This document shows, one piece after another, positions 38,127 to 47,100 of a stretch of DNA of 64,000 bases. Source of the DNA: Rheinheimera faecalis (GTDB lineage Bacteria > Pseudomonadota > Gammaproteobacteria > Enterobacterales > Alteromonadaceae). The notes below the pieces were generated by a model. It made no database searches. It saw only the letters and a list, made by a program, of their open reading frames with translations, and was not told where the DNA came from. The stretch spans positions 310,001-374,000 of the forward strand of contig NZ_JAJOYT010000005.1 in NCBI RefSeq assembly GCF_021290965.1, in the 5' to 3' direction. A program made the translations under genes and the position numbers. Position 1 is the stretch's first letter. The number at the start of each line of letters is the position of its first letter.

Positions 38127-40310
38127 TTAGTTAATGCCAGTCTTTAAACCACGACGGATTAACAGAGCATCAGTGGTAGGTTCCTGACCACGGAAGGCTT
38201 TGTAGGCTTCCATAGGGTCTTTGCTGTTACCAATAGACAGGATGTTTTTACGGAAGTTAATGCCGTTTTCCAGCTTCAAACCGCCCTGAGTTTGCACATA
38301 GGCAAAAGCGTCAGCAGCCAGAATCTCACTCCACATATAAGCGTAGTAACTGGCTGAGTAACCACCAGAGAAGACGTGAGCGAAGAAAGTCGACTTATAA
38401 CGTGGTGGTACAGCAGCCAAATCCACACCGTGTTTCTTCAGTGCCGCTGCTTCAAACTTTTGTACGTCCTGCAGTGGTGCATCGGCTGGCAGAGAGTGCC
38501 ATTCCATGTCCAGCAGTGCAGAAGACATATATTCCAGTGTGTCATAACCCTGGTTGAAACTGCGTGACTTCATGATTTTTGCCAAGAGTTCAGCAGGAAT
38601 GGCTTCGCCTGTTTTGTAGTGTTTAGCGTAGTTGCCAATCACGTCAGGGTGAGCTGCCCAGTCTTCCTGGAAAGTCGACGGGAATTCAACGAAATCGCGT
38701 GATACTGAAGTACCAGCTAAGCTCGGATAATTTACATCTGAGAATAAACCGTGCACCGCATGACCAAATTCATGGAACATAGTGGTCACATTGTCATAGC
38801 TCACCAGCGTAGGTTCACCAGCCGGGCCTTTAGGAATGTTCATCACGTTCACAACAACAGGCTTCTGGTTTAACAGCTTGCTTTGCTCAACAAAAGAACT
38901 CATCCAGGCACCACCACGTTTGCCGTCACGGGCAAAGTAGTCAGCATAGAAAATTGCAATGCTGGTACCATCAGCGTCAAAGACTTCATAAGCTTTTACA
39001 TCCGGGTGATACACAGGTAAATCCGGACGGGCTTTCATGGTAATACCAAACAGCTTGTTCATGGTGTAGAACATACCGTCATTCAGTACGCGCTCAAACT
39101 CGAAGTACTGACGAACTTCTGCTTCGTCTAAATCGTATTTGGCTTTACGTACTTTTTCGCCGTAGAACTCCCAGTCCCATGGTTGTAATTCAAAGTCACC
39201 GCCGGTTTCTTTGATCATCGCCTGAATAGCTTCGGCTTCTTTTTTGGTGTTTTCCACTACGGCAGGAACCATAGAAGCGAACATATCCAGTACAGCTTTA
39301 GGTGTTTTAGCCATAGTAGGTTCTAACTGGTAGGTTGCCCAGTTGTCATAACCTAACAGCTTGGCACGTTCTGCACGTAACTGAGCTAAACGGGCTACGA
39401 TAGGCTGGTTGTCTGTATCACCTGAAGTACCACGGTAAGCAGAGGCTTCCCATACTTTTTTACGTACTTCGCGGTTTTCCAGTGAAGCTAAAGCTGGCTG
39501 ACGGGTGGTGTTGGTAATTTCAATAATAAATTTACCTTCTTTGCCTTTAGCTTTAGCGCCTTCAGCTGCTGCTGTAATTTCAGCTTCAGATAAACCTGCT
39601 AATTCTTCTTTGGTATCCACATAAACTGCGATCTGATCTTTCATCGCCATCAGGTTTTGCTGAAACTTGTTCGTCAGCGTGGACTGTTCTTCGTTTAACG
39701 CGCGGATTTTGGTTTTTTGTTCTTCGGTTAAGTTGGCACCGGCACGAACAAAACGCTCATAATAATCTTCCACTAAACGGGTGGCTTCACCGTCTAAACC
39801 TAAAGTAGCACGGGCGTCATAGACAGCTTTTACGCGGGCAAACAGCTGTGGATTCAGGTTGATGTTGTCTGAATGCGCGGCAAATTTAGGCGCCATTTCG
39901 GACTGAATTTTCAGGATTTCATCGTTGCTGATGGTACCCGTCATATTAAAGAATGTAGTGGAGGCACGAGTTAACAACTCACCACTTTTCTCCATAGCCA
40001 CAATGGTGTTGTCAAAAGTGGCAGGTTCTTTATTCTCAGCAATAGTCAGGATCTCAGCCATATGCTGCTTAATCCCTTCTTCCATCGCTGGTTGGTAATG
40101 CTCAACTTTAATTTTATCGAATTCTGGTGCTTCGTACTGCAGAGTACTTTTTACTAACAATGGATTACTCACTGCACCTTGCTCCGCTGCTGGGGCTGCA
40201 GTTTGAGTTTGCTCAACTGCTGCTGTAGTTTTAGCTTCTTCGGCTGGTTTGGAACAGGCGCTCAAAGCGACTGCTGCTCCAATGGCGCTGGCGATTAAGG
40301 TCTTGCGCAT
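38127..40310 (-). CDS. dcp: M3 family peptidyl-dipeptidase, Dcp-like lipoprotein
   Basis: 727 residues. The signal MRKTLIASAIGAAVALSAC ends in lipobox LSAC, followed by a Thr/Ala/Gln-rich linker, so it is exported and lipid-anchored, unlike cytoplasmic E. coli Dcp. The zinc site HEFGH is at 513-517 and the M3 stretch FHEFGHAVHGLFSDV is complete; the helical cap (about 60-430) and the C-terminal RFRKNILSIGN-like region are present. It should remove dipeptides from the C-terminus of peptides in the periplasm. AGAAGGAA lies before the ATG. It stands alone, convergent with the lipoprotein gene. Confidence 0.9.
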   Translation of the reverse strand: MRKTLIASAIGAAVALSACSKPAEEAKTTAAVEQTQTAAPAAEQGAVSNPLLVKSTLQYEAPEFDKIKVEHYQPAMEEGIKQHMAEILTIAENKEPATFDNTIVAMEKSGELLTRASTTFFNMTGTISNDEILKIQSEMAPKFAAHSDNINLNPQLFARVKAVYDARATLGLDGEATRLVEDYYERFVRAGANLTEEQKTKIRALNEEQSTLTNKFQQNLMAMKDQIAVYVDTKEELAGLSEAEITAAAEGAKAKGKEGKFIIEITNTTRQPALASLENREVRKKVWEASAYRGTSGDTDNQPIVARLAQLRAERAKLLGYDNWATYQLEPTMAKTPKAVLDMFASMVPAVVENTKKEAEAIQAMIKETGGDFELQPWDWEFYGEKVRKAKYDLDEAEVRQYFEFERVLNDGMFYTMNKLFGITMKARPDLPVYHPDVKAYEVFDADGTSIAIFYADYFARDGKRGGAWMSSFVEQSKLLNQKPVVVNVMNIPKGPAGEPTLVSYDNVTTMFHEFGHAVHGLFSDVNYPSLAGTSVSRDFVEFPSTFQEDWAAHPDVIGNYAKHYKTGEAIPAELLAKIMKSRSFNQGYDTLEYMSSALLDMEWHSLPADAPLQDVQKFEAAALKKHGVDLAAVPPRYKSTFFAHVFSGGYSASYYAYMWSEILAADAFAYVQTQGGLKLENGINFRKNILSIGNSKDPMEAYKAFRGQEPTTDALLIRRGLKTGIN

Positions 40311-40607
40311 GGCTATTTCCTTCTGGGTATCTTGGTTGCTTTTTTGTTATGAAATTACAGTAAAAGTCATCAACTGTTAACCGGTCGAGTATGCCAAAAG
40401 CGAGAGGCAAATAACAGGTTTTGCAGTAAGTGGCAGATTTAGCGGGATAAGTGGAGTTCAAAAGCCGGCTATGTATTTGTTTCGTGAAAACAGCAGTGTT
40501 GGCTGACTTCTGATTTGGTTACAGGATAGACTCAACCTAAAGGATTCTGCCCGCTTTCAGCGTCACATCTTCAGCGAGGTATCCCCATGTCTGATCTTCA
40601 AAGCCGT

Positions 40608-41867
40608 TTATTCTTTGGCTTGTGTTATCGGAATGCTGATTGTCGCAGCATGTCCACCATGTAATGACGCCGAAAAACCAAAATGTCCATTGTGCTGCAT
40701 ACAGACTCGCCGCACTATACTTAAACCAAGTGAATGATGCAGAGACTCGGCAGGGCGTCTGGAGGCGACGTTTTGACTAGCCGCTTGTCCGTCGTCATGC
40801 ACCACAATATGGCAATATCCATCAGCAACATCAGCCGTCACATTAATCCGGGTTCCGGCGTATCGCATCGCGTTGCTCAGCAGGTTTGCTATGGCCCTGT
40901 GTAGTAGTCTTTTATTGGCAGTAATGATTAAGTCTGATTCAACTGCAACGTTGAAGGTCAACTGGTTATCCTGAGTGAAAAGGTCCACCATCTGATGTAA
41001 AAAATCAGCCAGGTTAAAGTTTTCGTAAGCCATTTCGTCAGGTGTATAGTGGTTCTGCGCCAGCATCAGATATTCGTTGATGTTGTCCTCAATTTCGCCC
41101 AAGTTGCGCATTAGTTGCTGTGCAGTCTGTGGATCCCCCTTCTTATCCAACTGGTGCGCTATAAAATGCATACGGGCCACGGGCGTTTTTATATCGTGGC
41201 AAATGGTTTCAGCAATTTCGGTTTGGAAATGGGTCAGTTCTGCAACACGGGCAGTCATATTTTGTAGGGAGTGCGCCAGAGGTTCCAGATAGGATTTTTT
41301 GCTCAGGGTAAATGCAGGCAGATGGCCGTGGCGTATTTCATTTAAGGCGGATGATCGCAATACAGCGGCATCTTTAAATAAGTTGCCTGTATAAATAAAA
41401 AACGCAATAAACAAAACACTATAAAACAACAGGCTGAACAGTAGTTTTTTATCCAGTGTTGCGTTTTCAGCTTCCAGCCGCAGGCAATATAAGCTGTTAT
41501 CACTCTGGTGCTGACAAAGCAGGCGACGGTCTGCCGTTTCAGATAATTCCAGATATTTATCTTGTCCAGTGGTTTCAGTGTGTTGCCAGATCTGAGGCTT
41601 AATGTGAACAAATACAGCATCAGCACAATCTTCCTCTGCGGACATTATGCATACTACTTTGCCGGACGAGTGCTGATGAGTGGTAAAAGTCTGAGACAAT
41701 AAGGTATCAAGAGCAATGACAGGAGCACTGTCTGCTGTATGCCAGCGATGCAGGGTATTGACTGTGTAAGCAAGAATGGGGACTGTCATAGCCAGCACGA
41801 AATAAAAGCGTAGCAATGATAAAGACAGCCATTCAGGTCGGTGTATATGCAAGATAGTAGCCCTCAC
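40608..41867 (-). CDS. two-component sensor histidine kinase
   Basis: 419 residues with GTG start at 41867 (GGGG upstream), overlapping the regulator gene by 35 bp. Two membrane helices (about 17-37 and 142-160) enclose a periplasmic sensor of about 100 residues holding four cysteines (73, 81, 118, 128). A HAMP-like linker, then the H-box ETICHDIKTPVARMH (His224), N-box NLLSNAMRYA and G2 box HSLGLSIV follow. The G1 box is HDDGQAAS, lacking the second glycine of the usual DxGxG. The layout resembles RstB/CpxA-type kinases. It is the last gene of a four-gene minus-strand unit; signal unknown. Confidence 0.85.
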   Translation of the reverse strand: MRATILHIHRPEWLSLSLLRFYFVLAMTVPILAYTVNTLHRWHTADSAPVIALDTLLSQTFTTHQHSSGKVVCIMSAEEDCADAVFVHIKPQIWQHTETTGQDKYLELSETADRRLLCQHQSDNSLYCLRLEAENATLDKKLLFSLLFYSVLFIAFFIYTGNLFKDAAVLRSSALNEIRHGHLPAFTLSKKSYLEPLAHSLQNMTARVAELTHFQTEIAETICHDIKTPVARMHFIAHQLDKKGDPQTAQQLMRNLGEIEDNINEYLMLAQNHYTPDEMAYENFNLADFLHQMVDLFTQDNQLTFNVAVESDLIITANKRLLHRAIANLLSNAMRYAGTRINVTADVADGYCHIVVHDDGQAASQNVASRRPAESLHHSLGLSIVRRVCMQHNGHFGFSASLHGGHAATISIPITQAKE

Positions 41868-42519
41868 CCCATGAAATGACTATGTTCCAGGCTGGGTCAA
41901 TGCCCTGCAGTTTTTTCCGCAAGCGGGATACTCTGCCATCCATGGTGCGATCTATACCGTCATACACTTTGCCCAGATGATGTTGAAACAGCCAGTCCCG
42001 GCTGACAACTTCACCATACTGTTGCATCAACGCATCCAGCAAGCGGAATTCAGCTGTTGTCAGATCAAGCCTGGTGTCCGCCAGATAGGCGTTCTTGGCT
42101 TTGGTATCCAGCCTTAAGTTATGCTGTTTCAGCTCAGAGTTTAATACTATGGGTGCTTTGTCCTGAGCCAGAAATACTTTTAGCTTGGCCAGCAGCAAGC
42201 GTGGATCTATGGGTTTCAGCAAGTAGTCCTGAGCACCAAGCTCAAAACCATATAATTGTTGTTTCATTGAGACCTGAGCTGTCATAAACAGAATAGGTCC
42301 GGCAAAGCTGTGCCTAATTTCTTCGACAAAACTAAAACCACTTTTACCTGGTAATGTCACATCGCATATAACCAAATCAAAGCTTTGTTGATGGAAGAGT
42401 TGAGCAGCTCTGGCCGCGTTGTAAGCGGAGGTTACCGTATAACCTTCGGAGTTCAGGCAATCAACAATCAGTCGGGTAAGCTCCAGATCATCTTCAAGCA
42501 AAAGTATGTGCTTAGTCAT
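41833..42519 (-). CDS. OmpR/PhoB family response regulator (RstA-like)
   Basis: 228 residues from ATG 42519, chosen because GGAG stands 9 nt upstream and MTKHILLLEDD is the family start; a 5-residue longer form is possible. Receiver domain with Asp53 (ICDVTLPG) as phosphate acceptor, acidic pair Glu9/Asp10 and Lys102; winged-helix effector domain (TTAEFRLLDALMQQYGEVVSRDWL, DRTMDGRVSRLRKKL). It shares one base with the DUF3019 gene stop (TGATG) and overlaps the kinase gene. It likely controls this operon or the divergent protease, since tandem 10-bp repeats lie in that intergenic region. Confidence 0.9.
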   Translation of the reverse strand: MTKHILLLEDDLELTRLIVDCLNSEGYTVTSAYNAARAAQLFHQQSFDLVICDVTLPGKSGFSFVEEIRHSFAGPILFMTAQVSMKQQLYGFELGAQDYLLKPIDPRLLLAKLKVFLAQDKAPIVLNSELKQHNLRLDTKAKNAYLADTRLDLTTAEFRLLDALMQQYGEVVSRDWLFQHHLGKVYDGIDRTMDGRVSRLRKKLQGIDPAWNIVISWGEGYYLAYTPT

Positions 42520-42884
42520 CAGAATATGCTCCATGACAGCCGCCTTTGCTGTAACGCCTGTTGTTGATGTTGCAGAACTTTAAAGGCTCTCGTGGCGAGC
42601 ACTTTTTTACTGCTTTGATCCATCAGACTAAAAAGCACTGTCTCGTTGCTCTGCAACGTCATGGTGTAGGCGTCTTGTTGCCTGGCGCAATGCAATACGG
42701 TTTTGGTGTTCTCATTCACCAGGCAAGCAACGGTATTGGTTTTCCAGCGCATCTGTAGTGTGGTGACACAAACGTCATTTTTACCAATAAGACAGAATTT
42801 GGGCAAAATCTCAAACTGTGCCGACTCGGAAGCAAAGGGCAGCGTAAGTAAAACAAGCAATGTAAAGCAGTTTGCTTTTACCAT
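42519..42884 (-). CDS. DUF3019 family exported protein
   Basis: 121 residues from ATG 42884, which lies within the last codons of the mipA-like gene (7-bp overlap). A signal peptide (MVKANCFTLLVLLTLPFASESA) is followed by a short domain with conserved cysteines (PKFCLIGKNDVCVTTLQMRW, VACLVNE, VLHCARQ) and WKT/FSLMDQ elements typical of DUF3019. No biochemical role is known for the family. Its fixed place between a MipA/OmpV gene and an OmpR-type pair suggests an accessory periplasmic part of that sensory system; this is inference. Confidence 0.75.
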   Translation of the reverse strand: MVKANCFTLLVLLTLPFASESAQFEILPKFCLIGKNDVCVTTLQMRWKTNTVACLVNENTKTVLHCARQQDAYTMTLQSNETVLFSLMDQSSKKVLATRAFKVLQHQQQALQQRRLSWSIF

Positions 42885-43726
42885 TGATACATGAAACCCA
42901 TAAACCAAATGTCATGCTGGCGCGAACCAATAAATAAGCTCTGCATCACCTCTGCCGGATAAAACTCCCGTCTCAGACTCGCAGCAAAGCTTAGGTTCGA
43001 ACTGAGATTCAGGCTGGCATCCAGTCTGACAGAGGGCAGCCACATGGGCCCTGGCTGAACTCTGAGCAGATTGGAGGTGTCGTGATAACCCAGGCCAAAG
43101 TAATAGTTAGCGAAACCTTGATCAAGCCGACGTATACCCAAGCTTGGGGCTAAGTTAAAAGACTGCCCCTGATACTGATATCTTAGTAAGGTATTCCACT
43201 CGTTGCCGTTATGTACTCCGGAAATATCGGTATGCCATTCACTGCGCAGTTCAAAATTATCTGTCCTGGCATATGCCGTTATTCCCGCTAAATAACTTAA
43301 ATGGCGTCGTTGAAAATTGATGACATCCTGAATGGTTTCATCCCAAAGAACAGGTATTTTGACGTTATTTATCGCTAAAGATTTAATCAAGCCATCTTCA
43401 GCACTGTTATGCCGTACCGACAATGCGTCGAAACTTTGCTTGCCACTCAAATCCAGCGAAAAATGTTTTGTTTCTACCAGATTGAATCCAAGATCAAGGT
43501 TTTCCAGATAAAAACGCTTGTAGTACAACGACCAGCGCGGCAAGACATATAGATTGGTATGACTGGCATCGAACAACAAAGTGCCATACTGGCCATGCCC
43601 CACTGTCACACTAAACTGCCACTGCATCTGCTGCAGGTCTTGAGTCTCTTCTTCTGCCAGAGCAAAGAAACTTGCCGCAAAAAGTAGCCAGGTAGTAAGT
43701 AAAAGACGCAGATAGCCTGAAAGCAT
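42878..43726 (-). CDS. MipA/OmpV family outer-membrane protein
   Basis: 282 residues from ATG 43726 (AGG 10 nt upstream), giving a clean signal peptide MLSGYLRLLLTTWLLFAASFFALA. The rest is alternating beta strands ending in aromatic-rich YQW, a normal outer-membrane barrel end. Family signs are the VGHGQYG start, FYLENLDLGFNL, HLSYLAGITAYA and the YYFGLGYHD segment. MipA in E. coli scaffolds MltA and PBP1B, while OmpV-type proteins respond to salt or toxic compounds; which applies here is open. First gene of the unit with DUF3019, regulator and kinase. Confidence 0.8.
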   Translation of the reverse strand: MLSGYLRLLLTTWLLFAASFFALAEEETQDLQQMQWQFSVTVGHGQYGTLLFDASHTNLYVLPRWSLYYKRFYLENLDLGFNLVETKHFSLDLSGKQSFDALSVRHNSAEDGLIKSLAINNVKIPVLWDETIQDVINFQRRHLSYLAGITAYARTDNFELRSEWHTDISGVHNGNEWNTLLRYQYQGQSFNLAPSLGIRRLDQGFANYYFGLGYHDTSNLLRVQPGPMWLPSVRLDASLNLSSNLSFAASLRREFYPAEVMQSLFIGSRQHDIWFMGFMYQW

Positions 43727-44151
43727 GTATTTAACCTGTAAATGGCTCACAAAAATTAAAAAGATCCCCAGCTTGTTTCACATTCCAATGACATCGGGTC
43801 TCAGGTTAATCATAGCTGGTGTTTTATTTATCCGTAACGAACCCAGGTGCGGCTTTTGTTCATTCCAGTCATCACATCAGAGGTCAAGCCATGGCGCCAT
43901 TGCGGACGGGCGATGCTAGCGGATAACAGCATGTGAAAGTGTGCAAAAGTGTACATAGGCGGCAGAAACACAATGTAAAAAGCTCTGCTGCCTCCAAAAT
44001 TCACACAAAGCTGAGTCGTTTCACTAAGGCAAATTCAGGTAAAACTTAGCTGCACACTTTCGTACAGTTTGCCGTTTTTTTGCACGTTATAACTTCGGGC
44101 CGAATGCAAAAGTACAACTTTTAATCATCCAAAGCATTCACTGGAGGAAGT
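43727..44151. promoter_or_regulatory. divergent regulatory region with tandem 10-bp repeats
   Basis: 425 bp without a gene between the mipA-like gene (minus) and the protease gene (plus). At 43935-43954 two adjacent 10-mers read GAAAGTGTGC and AAAAGTGTAC, the spacing of an OmpR-family site. The 11-mer GAAAGTGTGCA (43935-43945) recurs in reverse at 44051-44061, and TGCAAAAGT..ACA recurs directly at 43942-43955 and 44105-44117, the last 35 bp before the protease start. The repeats cluster on the protease side. Regulator identity is inference from the neighbouring gene. Confidence 0.45.
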
Positions 44152-47100
44152 GTGAAGTTAAAATCAGTTAGTCTGGCTATGCTGTCTGCGCTTTATGGCG
44201 TAGGGGTAGCATTGTCAGCTCAGGCGGCTCCTGCAAATGCCAATACCATCAAATTGCAGCAAATCAAACCAACACAAACAAAAAAACAAAATGTTGGTCA
44301 TCAACCACAGCAACAAGGCAATGTCACCCGGTCTATGCCAAGTGGAAAAAACCAGCAAATTCAACCAGCGTCGGGCAAGGCGAAGTTTATTGCTGAGCCA
44401 CAGCGTACAGGCGAAGATGTTTATATTGTGCGACTAAGAGACCTTCCGGTTGCAGTTTACGACGGTCGGGTTGAAGGGTACGCAGCAACAGCAAAAGGTG
44501 CAATTAAACAGGAGCTTGAAGTAAAGTCGGGGTCCTTAAAAGCCAATGCAGCTAAAGGCCGCCGAGCGGCAGAGGTAAGTTCTGCCGCTGTGGAAACTCT
44601 GGCGAATGACCGCGCTCAAAGCTACAGAAGCTATCTGACACAAAAACAAGACGCTGTTTTACAACTGGCAAGAAGCCAGGGGATCAGCGGTAAAACCAGC
44701 GCGCGCTTCACCACTGCGGTGAACGGCTTCTCAATGAAAATGACGCAGGAGCAAGCGAAAAAGCTGGCCAGCCTGCCTTCAGTTGAGTTTGTTGAACGCT
44801 CCACTATGCAAAAAATACTGACCGACCGTGGTCCGGGCTTTATCGGTGCCGATCAGGTCTGGTCTGGCAACACGGTCAGCGCTATCCCTCAGAAAGGTGA
44901 AGGTGTTGTAGTAGGTATTATTGATACAGGCATTAATACTGATCATGTCGCTTTTGCCGATGTGGGTGGCGATGGTTATGACCATACCAACCCTCTGGGC
45001 GAAGGGGTATACCTTGGTGATTGTGCGACAGATAAATTAGTCTGTAATGACAAACTGATTGGTGTTTACACCTGGCCTGTGATCACAGATTCATACAACG
45101 GCAATGGTTCAGCCACAGGTGAAGATTATCAGGGCCATGGTAGTCATGTGGCAGGTACTGCCGCTGGTAACTATGTTGAAGACGTGCCTTTACTGTCACC
45201 CTCTTCGGGCAATGGTGATGGTGACCCAATGGGCCATACCTTTGAGTCAACATCGGGTGTAGCACCTCATGCCAATATTATTTCGTATCAGGTGTGTTTG
45301 CTGGACGGCTGTCCTACTGAAGCCGTTCTTAGCGCTTATGAGCAAGCAATTGAAGATGGCGTAGACATTATTAACTTCTCTATCGGCGGCGCTGAGCGCT
45401 TCCCGTGGTCAGATGCGACTGAGCTGGCTATGTTGGCTGCACGCGAAGCCGGTATTCTGGTGGCTACCGCAGCCGGTAACTCAGGCGGTGATGCTGACAA
45501 TACGTTTTTTGGTAGTCTGGGTCACAGTTCACCCTGGGCCATGGTCGTAGCTGCCAGTACTCATGACCGTGTACTGGATGTGACTAAAAACCTGATCAGC
45601 TTTAGCGGCGGCAGCTCAACTCCATATGTCAGTATTGATCCGGATGCAGAGTGGCCTGATGATATTGCAGGTTTTTCCACCGGTAGTATTGTTGATGGCA
45701 AGGCTGTATTAGCTGCTGATTTTGGCGATGAAAAATGTGAAAACGCCTTTGCGCCAGACACCTTTACACCAGATCAAATTGTTATCTGTAAGCGTGGTAC
45801 CAATGCACGAGTGGCGAAAGCCCACAACGTATTGGCCGGCGGCGCTGGTGGTTTTATTCTGTATAACGAAGATTGGTACCAGGGCATTACCGATGTAGAA
45901 ATGCAGATTATGGATGACACTTTCCCATTACCCGGCATCCATGTCAGTTATAACACGGGTCAGAATATCATTAACTGGCTCAATGATGGTGGCGCAGACC
46001 ATAAAATCAGCATCACAGGTGGTTTAGTCGCCCGCACTATAGACCCGGCTGCTGGTGATATTTTGGCTGATTTCTCCTCACTTGGCCCATCTACTACCTA
46101 TAAACACCATCTGGCACCCAATATTGCAGCGCCTGGCGTGAACATCTACGCACCCTATGCAGACGAACATCCGCTGCATCCAAATGCTGCATTGTCGCAG
46201 GATTGGGCCATGTTAAGTGGTACTTCTATGGCTTCGCCGCATATTGCCGGTGTTATGGCTCTGGTACGTCAGGCGCATCCGGACTGGACTGCGGCAGAAG
46301 TGCAATCAGCCATGGAAATGACTGCATCACAAACCGTGCGTCGTGATGTTGATCCTGAATATTTACCTGAAGGCCACCCAGCATCTCAACACAGAGCTGG
46401 TGCCGGACGAGTAGATGCTAAAGCTGCGATTGATGCTGGTTTGATTATGAATGAAACCGTGGCGAACTTTAAGTTGGCTAACCCAACTACAGGTGGCGAT
46501 GTACGTCAGCTCAATTTACCTCAGTTGGTGAACAGCAATTGCCGTGCCGGAGTCTGCTCATGGGTGCGTACCGTGACCGCAACCCGCGATGGTAACTGGA
46601 CATTAAGTTCTGATACCTGGGTTTATGATCGCTGGACCAACACCTTTGATGGTGAAATCAATATGCATAACGCCAGGATGGAGTTTTTCCCTGCAAGTTT
46701 CAGTCTGAAAGCGGGCGAGAGTCAGAATATCGTCATTAAAGCGGATATTGCTGACATCCAGGCACAATACAACTCACTGCTGGCTGGCACAGGCAATACC
46801 ATAGAAGGGCTGGAGTTATGGACTAACGTTAATCTGATTGCTTCAGATGCCGCTATTCCTGCGTCACACTGGCCTGTGTCTGTCAATTTTGACCGTCTGG
46901 GTTTGCCAGAAGCAGTCAATCTGACGGTACATCGTGACAATGGTGGCTACCGTATTGCTGACCTGCCTTTAGCAGCCAGCAAAGATGTGGTTTACCGTGG
47001 TCATGGCCCGGTGAAAGCTGACACTTTTGAGCTGACCTTACCTCAGGATAATAACCATCAACCTATCTATTCAGATGGTGATTATGAGCAAGGCAATAAC

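Noticed and set aside
40587-40660. ATG with upstream AGCGAGG reading MSDLQSRLFFGLCYRN on the plus strand, at the 3' end of the histidine kinase gene.
   Set aside because: It stops after about 23 codons and overlaps the kinase C-terminus; it might be the relic of a gene start but nothing supports it.
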